Positions 6,229 through 10,129 of a stretch of 10,129 bases of DNA are shown in pieces. Location of the stretch: positions 1-10,129 of the forward strand of contig CANQSE010000053.1 of NCBI GenBank assembly GCA_947626405.1, in the 5' to 3' direction. A program made the position numbers and the translations under genes. Below the pieces are notes generated by a model. The model had not been told where the DNA came from. It did no database searches and worked only from the letters and a program-made list of their open reading frames with translations. Origin of the DNA: an uncultured Acetatifactor sp. (lineage in GTDB: Bacteria > Bacillota > Clostridia > Lachnospirales > Lachnospiraceae). Every line of letters starts with the position of its first letter. The first letter of the stretch is position 1.

Positions 6229-7254
6229 ATGAATGAAAGCATTATAAGAAAGAGACTTAAGGGAAATGTTTTTGATGGCGGTCAGGAAATCTGCCGTATC
6301 CCCAGAAATATGCTGATGGAGCTGACTAATCACTGCAATGATTCATGCCTGTTCTGTGCAAATTCAAAATGTACAAGGCCAGGGAGAACCATTGACCCTG
6401 AGCTTGCGGAGAGGATCATAAGAGAGGCGTATGGGCTTGGTACAAGGGAGCTGGGGTTTTATCAGACCGGAGAGCCTCTGCTTGACAAAAATCTGGAGCG
6501 TTATATTTCGCTTGCAAAAGATCTTGGCTATGAATATGTATACATCACTACAAACGGCGCACTATGCACGGAGGAACGCGCGGCAGCTATCCTGGCCGCA
6601 GGCATAGACAGCATTAAATTTTCAATAAACGCCTCAAACCCGAAGGACTATTTGCTTGTACACGGCAAAGATGAGTTTGATCGTGTCATAGAAAACCTGA
6701 TCTGTGTGGACAGGCTCAGGAAAAAGATGCAGAAAAAGGTTTCGCTTTATATAAGCTATGTGGCAACCCGTTATACAATGGACGGAAAAGATGAGTTCAG
6801 GGAGAAGTATAAACAATACGTGGACGATATCCTGTTTATGGACTGCAAAAATGTGGGCGGGACAATGAAAAAGGAGATAGAAGGCTGCCTGTCATGTAAT
6901 GAACGGACGGATGATGATTTGGGACAGGAAGCGTGTTTTATGGTATTTAACAGGCTGCATGTCACCAGCGAGGGATATTTAACCATGTGCTGTGTAGATT
7001 ACCAGAACTATCTTGCCGTGGCGGATCTCAACAGGGAAAGTTTAAAAGACGCCTGGAACAATTCCTATGCCCGTGAATTGAGGAAAAAACATCTTGAGCA
7101 TAAGCTTGAGGGTACAATGTGTTATAACTGTATGAAAAACTGTATCGGGAAGGTTAGTCCCCTGAGGGCGGATCTTGCCTCTGAATTTGATGCGGACGAG
7201 TGGGACAAGACTAAAGAGGTCATGGCAAGAATCAAAAAAAGGGAGAGCATGTAA
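6229..7254 (+). CDS. Radical SAM protein with SPASM-like C-terminal cluster domain
   Basis: The 341-residue enzyme carries the radical SAM motif CNDSCLFC (C36, C40, C43), which binds the [4Fe-4S] cluster that cleaves S-adenosylmethionine. TGEPLL (80-85, the GGEP equivalent) and TTNG (107-110) fit the partial barrel. The C-terminal part has C220, C223, C236, C254, C255, C298, C301 and C305, including CxxCxxxC at 298-305. This resembles a SPASM/twitch domain holding auxiliary Fe-S clusters. Such enzymes modify peptides, sugars or other small substrates by radical chemistry in the cytoplasm. AAAGG lies 12 bases upstream of the ATG, in the leader described above. The gene is followed after 65 bases by a glycosyltransferase and then a flippase, so a carbohydrate or lipid-linked substrate is plausible. 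The actual substrate is unknown, and no small precursor peptide gene is evident next to it. Confidence 0.88.
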   Translation: MNESIIRKRLKGNVFDGGQEICRIPRNMLMELTNHCNDSCLFCANSKCTRPGRTIDPELAERIIREAYGLGTRELGFYQTGEPLLDKNLERYISLAKDLGYEYVYITTNGALCTEERAAAILAAGIDSIKFSINASNPKDYLLVHGKDEFDRVIENLICVDRLRKKMQKKVSLYISYVATRYTMDGKDEFREKYKQYVDDILFMDCKNVGGTMKKEIEGCLSCNERTDDDLGQEACFMVFNRLHVTSEGYLTMCCVDYQNYLAVADLNRESLKDAWNNSYARELRKKHLEHKLEGTMCYNCMKNCIGKVSPLRADLASEFDADEWDKTKEVMARIKKRESM

Positions 7255-7319
7255 AGTTTTTTGCAACGTCATGATGTGCAAGGCTTTGTTTCGGCACGGA
7301 TCGGATAAGGGAGGACTGT

Positions 7320-8390
7320 GTGAAAGAGAGAGTTTATGTCTGCCATACTTATTATCACGTGTTTGTGACTTTCTTAAAGGAAATGAATCTGCCCAATGAA
7401 AAGCGGGGGCAGGCAGCGCTTGTTTTAAGCAGCCTGTCAAACGACTTTGAAAATATTAAAGAGCGTATTGAGGAAACGGGACTTTTTGCGGAAGTTAAGG
7501 AGTTTGATGAAAAGAGGGAGGATTATTTTCCACAGTTAAAAAAATGGCGGCAGGATGCGGGGAATTTTCTCGGGAACCTGTGGAACAGGATCCGTTTTAC
7601 CAGGGAGTACGCCAGACTGGAGGAAGAATTTATTCCTCTTGATTTTCGGGAGTACGGGGATATTTATGTGTACTGCGACTCTGATCCGATAGGCTATTAT
7701 TTAAATCAGAAAAAAATTCCGTATCATGCTATGGAGGACGGACTGAACTGTCTTAAATATTTTGACATGGCAAGATATGATAACAGAAAATGCTTCCGTC
7801 TTAAGGCGTTTCTGTCCAGACAATTAAACCTGCTCTTTGTTCAGAACGGATACGGGAAATATTGTATTGATATGGAAGTCAACGACATATCGGCAATACA
7901 TTATCCATGCCCGCGATATGTGGAAGTACCGAGGCAGGCTTTGATGGACGGGTTGAAGGAGGAAGACAAAAAACTGATTCTCAGGGCTTTCGTGCGTGAC
8001 CGCGCCAAGCTCGAGAGATTGACTGAGGAATGCGGAAAGACGGAAGATAAGATACTTATATTGACGCAGCCGTTATGTTCTCTCGATATAAGGGAGAAGA
8101 TTTTCAGGGATATCATTGATATGTTTGAACCGGAGGGACGGATTTTTATCAAGGCTCATCCCCGGGATGCGTTAAACTATGAGGAGCGGTTCCCCGAATA
8201 TATGCAGTTTGACCCTGTGATGCCAATGGAATTGCTGAATTTTTTCCCCGGACTGCGGTTTAAAAAGGTGGTAAGCGTATTTACGGAAATAGAAGAACTT
8301 GGTTTTGCGGATAATATTGTACGGCTTGGAGCGGATTTCATGGATCGGTATGAGGATCCTCTGACGCACCGGCAGAACGAACAGATATAA
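7320..8390 (+). CDS. GT52/polysialyltransferase-like glycosyltransferase
   Basis: The 356-residue soluble protein starts at GTG with GGGAGG five bases upstream. It opens with VYVCHTYYHVFV (5-16), resembling the 'CxTPYHV' start of GT52 (lipooligosaccharide sialyltransferase) and related GT-B enzymes. Other matching features are a short acidic motif MEDG (138-141), the C-terminal IKAHPRD (277-283, the KPHPRD-like nucleotide-sugar binding element) and PMELL after it. These proteins transfer sialic acid or another sugar from a nucleotide donor to glycolipids or capsule at the cytoplasmic face. The donor and acceptor here are not determinable, and no sialic acid synthesis gene is in the window. 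It sits between the radical SAM gene and the flippase gene (11 bases to the next ATG) and should share their transcript. Family assignment is motif-based and not certain. Confidence 0.68.
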   Translation: MKERVYVCHTYYHVFVTFLKEMNLPNEKRGQAALVLSSLSNDFENIKERIEETGLFAEVKEFDEKREDYFPQLKKWRQDAGNFLGNLWNRIRFTREYARLEEEFIPLDFREYGDIYVYCDSDPIGYYLNQKKIPYHAMEDGLNCLKYFDMARYDNRKCFRLKAFLSRQLNLLFVQNGYGKYCIDMEVNDISAIHYPCPRYVEVPRQALMDGLKEEDKKLILRAFVRDRAKLERLTEECGKTEDKILILTQPLCSLDIREKIFRDIIDMFEPEGRIFIKAHPRDALNYEERFPEYMQFDPVMPMELLNFFPGLRFKKVVSVFTEIEELGFADNIVRLGADFMDRYEDPLTHRQNEQI

Positions 8391-8401
8391 GGAAATAAGT
8401 G

Positions 8402-10129
8402 ATGCGGATATTAAAGAAGCTTAATGTGTTGCTGGACAGGAAGCAAAAGGGAACCATGGTGTGGCTCATTTTTCTGATGGTGATTGGAGCGGCGCTGCAG
8501 ACAGCCGGAGTGGGTATTGTAGTTCCCGTGATGAATACCATATTGGACAGCGAAGCAGTGGATAAAAATATGGTATTAAATTATTTTTACAGATTGTTTG
8601 GTGGGGGCAGCAGGGAGCGGTTCATGATAATAGTCATGGCTGCAATGATTCTGATCTTTGTCGTCAAGAATCTTTTTCTGTACTTTCAGCAGAAGATGAT
8701 ACTCGCTTTTATATATACGAACCAGTTCAGGACCTCGGAACGCATGATGCGCAATTACCTGTGCAGGGGGTATGAGTTCTTTCTAAGCGCTGATACCGCG
8801 GTGGTTCAGAGGAGCATTACCTCCGATGTGAACAATATGTATGCGCTGATTCTGGCGCTTCTGCAGCTTTTGTCGGACGGAATTGTCTCACTGTTCGTGG
8901 TATCTTTCTGCTTTATTCAAAACGGTCCCATGACAATTATGATTGCCGTGGTACTGCTTTTGCTGCTTGCGCTGATAAAGGTATTTTTAAAGCCTGTAAT
9001 GCACAAGGCGGGAGAGGACAATCAGAATTATTACAGTTCCCTGTTTAAATGGATTTCACAGATGGTCCAGGGGATAAAGGAAGTAAAAATCACATGCAAA
9101 GAGCAGTATTTTGTCTCTGAGTATACAAAATGCGGCAGGGGATATGTCGAAGCCGTCCAGAAGTACAGTCTTTACAATAATGTCCCCAAGCTTTTAATCG
9201 AGACAGTCTGTGTGATAAGTATGGTGTCATACATGATATTTATGGTTTTAAGCGGCATGCCAAGGGATGAGATGCTCAATTCCATAACGACGTTTGCCGC
9301 TGCGGCGCTGGTGCTTCTGCCAAGCGTGAACCGTATAAACAACCAGATCAATTCGATTGCATATTTTGAGCCCTTTTTCATGGGAGTGAGCGACAATCTT
9401 CAGGATGAGATAAGCGGGAATAAGTCGGACATTTCCGCGCTGACTCCCGATCCGCATAAAATGTCAGTCAAAAATGAAGTTACGCTTAAGGGAATAACCT
9501 ATGCGTATCCGAATACCACAAGGAAAATCCTTGACGACACCTCATTTTCCATACCCATAGGGAAATCAGTCGGAATCGTGGGGACCTCCGGCGTGGGGAA
9601 AAGCACTGTGGTCGATGTGATGCTGGGACTTCTGGAAGCGCAGGAGGGCGAGATCCTGGCTGACGGGAAAAATATTAAGGAAAATTACAGAGGATGGCTT
9701 AAGAACATTGGATATATCCCTCAGATGATTTTTATGCTGGATGATACCATCCGCAGGAATGTTGCCTTTGGTGTCCCGCAGGATCAGATAGACGAGGACA
9801 GGATGTGGGAAGTGCTGCGGGAGGCGCAGATGGACGATTTTGTGCGCTCGCTTCCGGAAGGAGCGGACACCGGAATAGGTGAGAGAGGAATACGCTTATC
9901 CGGCGGACAGCGCCAGAGGATAGGTATTGCCAGAGCGCTGTATTATGATCCTGAGATACTTATTCTGGACGAGGCCACATCCGCTCTGGATAATGATACG
10001 GAGTCGGCGATCATGGACGCCATCAACATGCTGCATGGGCACAAGACGCTGGTTATTATTGCGCACAGGCTTCAGACTATCGAGAAGTGCGACATTGTAT
10101 ACAGGGTAATAGGCGGCGAAGCTGGTGCC
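8402..10129 (+). CDS. PglK-like lipid-linked oligosaccharide ABC flippase, 3' end outside window
   Basis: An open frame of 576 codons runs from ATG 8402 to the window edge without a stop. AAGG nine bases upstream is the likely ribosome site. About six membrane spans lie within residues 19-308. The ATPase domain has Walker A GTSGVGKST (K400), Q-loop Q441, signature LSGGQRQR (from L499), Walker B ILDEATSALD (D523, E524) and H-loop H555. The region after Walker A, including IGYIPQMIFMLDDTI, NVAFG and the late IAHRLQTIEKCD, is typical of PglK/WlaB flippases. These ATP-driven proteins move undecaprenyl-linked oligosaccharides to the outer leaflet. Only a few residues should be missing. As the last visible gene of the operon it would export the product of the neighbouring transferase. 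Type I ABC exporters of other substrates are the alternative. Confidence 0.88.
   Translation, partial: MRILKKLNVLLDRKQKGTMVWLIFLMVIGAALQTAGVGIVVPVMNTILDSEAVDKNMVLNYFYRLFGGGSRERFMIIVMAAMILIFVVKNLFLYFQQKMILAFIYTNQFRTSERMMRNYLCRGYEFFLSADTAVVQRSITSDVNNMYALILALLQLLSDGIVSLFVVSFCFIQNGPMTIMIAVVLLLLLALIKVFLKPVMHKAGEDNQNYYSSLFKWISQMVQGIKEVKITCKEQYFVSEYTKCGRGYVEAVQKYSLYNNVPKLLIETVCVISMVSYMIFMVLSGMPRDEMLNSITTFAAAALVLLPSVNRINNQINSIAYFEPFFMGVSDNLQDEISGNKSDISALTPDPHKMSVKNEVTLKGITYAYPNTTRKILDDTSFSIPIGKSVGIVGTSGVGKSTVVDVMLGLLEAQEGEILADGKNIKENYRGWLKNIGYIPQMIFMLDDTIRRNVAFGVPQDQIDEDRMWEVLREAQMDDFVRSLPEGADTGIGERGIRLSGGQRQRIGIARALYYDPEILILDEATSALDNDTESAIMDAINMLHGHKTLVIIAHRLQTIEKCDIVYRVIGGEAGA

Noticed and set aside
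7255..7319. Promoter or terminator between the radical SAM gene and the glycosyltransferase
   Set aside because: There is a T-run (7258-7262) and a 5-bp TTGCA/TGCAA pairing, but no stable hairpin before the T-run and no clear promoter boxes, so the genes are treated as one operon.

Overview
The window looks like chromosomal DNA of a Gram-positive anaerobe of the class Clostridia, most likely Lachnospiraceae-like. This is inferred from the strong AAAGGAG/GGAGG ribosome binding sites, sigma-A-type promoters, a tRNA without encoded CCA, and the protein families seen (a zinc-ribbon ABC exporter, an HflK/HflC pair, a DUF6044-type membrane protein). No marker gene here fixes the genus.

Left part (1-3911). 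A zinc-ribbon-bearing ABC exporter runs rightward to 1962. It meets hflC-hflK, an SPFH (band 7) membrane protein operon read leftward, with no base between the two stop codons. The first 82 bases form a near-perfect inverted repeat. The exporter's reading frame, including residues that look native to its family, continues through the loop and right arm. The left arm brings in-frame stops. The simplest reading is that the exporter is 5'-truncated at a contig end or by an inverted duplication, so its true N-terminus is missing.

Middle (3912-4293). A divergent regulatory region holds a promoter for hflK-hflC on the minus strand and a strong A/T-assisted promoter for a tRNA-Val (anticodon CAC) on the plus strand.

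Right part (4294-10129). Four rightward genes look like part of a cell-surface glycan locus: a large multi-span membrane protein of the DUF6044/YkoS type (GT-C-like), a radical SAM/SPASM protein, a GT52/polysialyltransferase-like glycosyltransferase, and a PglK-like lipid-linked-oligosaccharide ABC flippase cut by the window end. The last three form a tight operon. Its near-consensus extended -10 promoter is followed by a leader of about 70 nt with a strong hairpin.

A plausible joint role is assembly and export of a lipid-linked oligosaccharide: the GT52-like enzyme and the flippase act at the cytoplasmic face, the GT-C-like protein would use lipid-linked donors outside, and the radical SAM enzyme modifies a sugar, lipid or peptide component. 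The radical SAM substrate and the glycan identity cannot be read from the sequence. The most interesting items are the radical SAM-glycosyltransferase-flippase operon and its structured leader.
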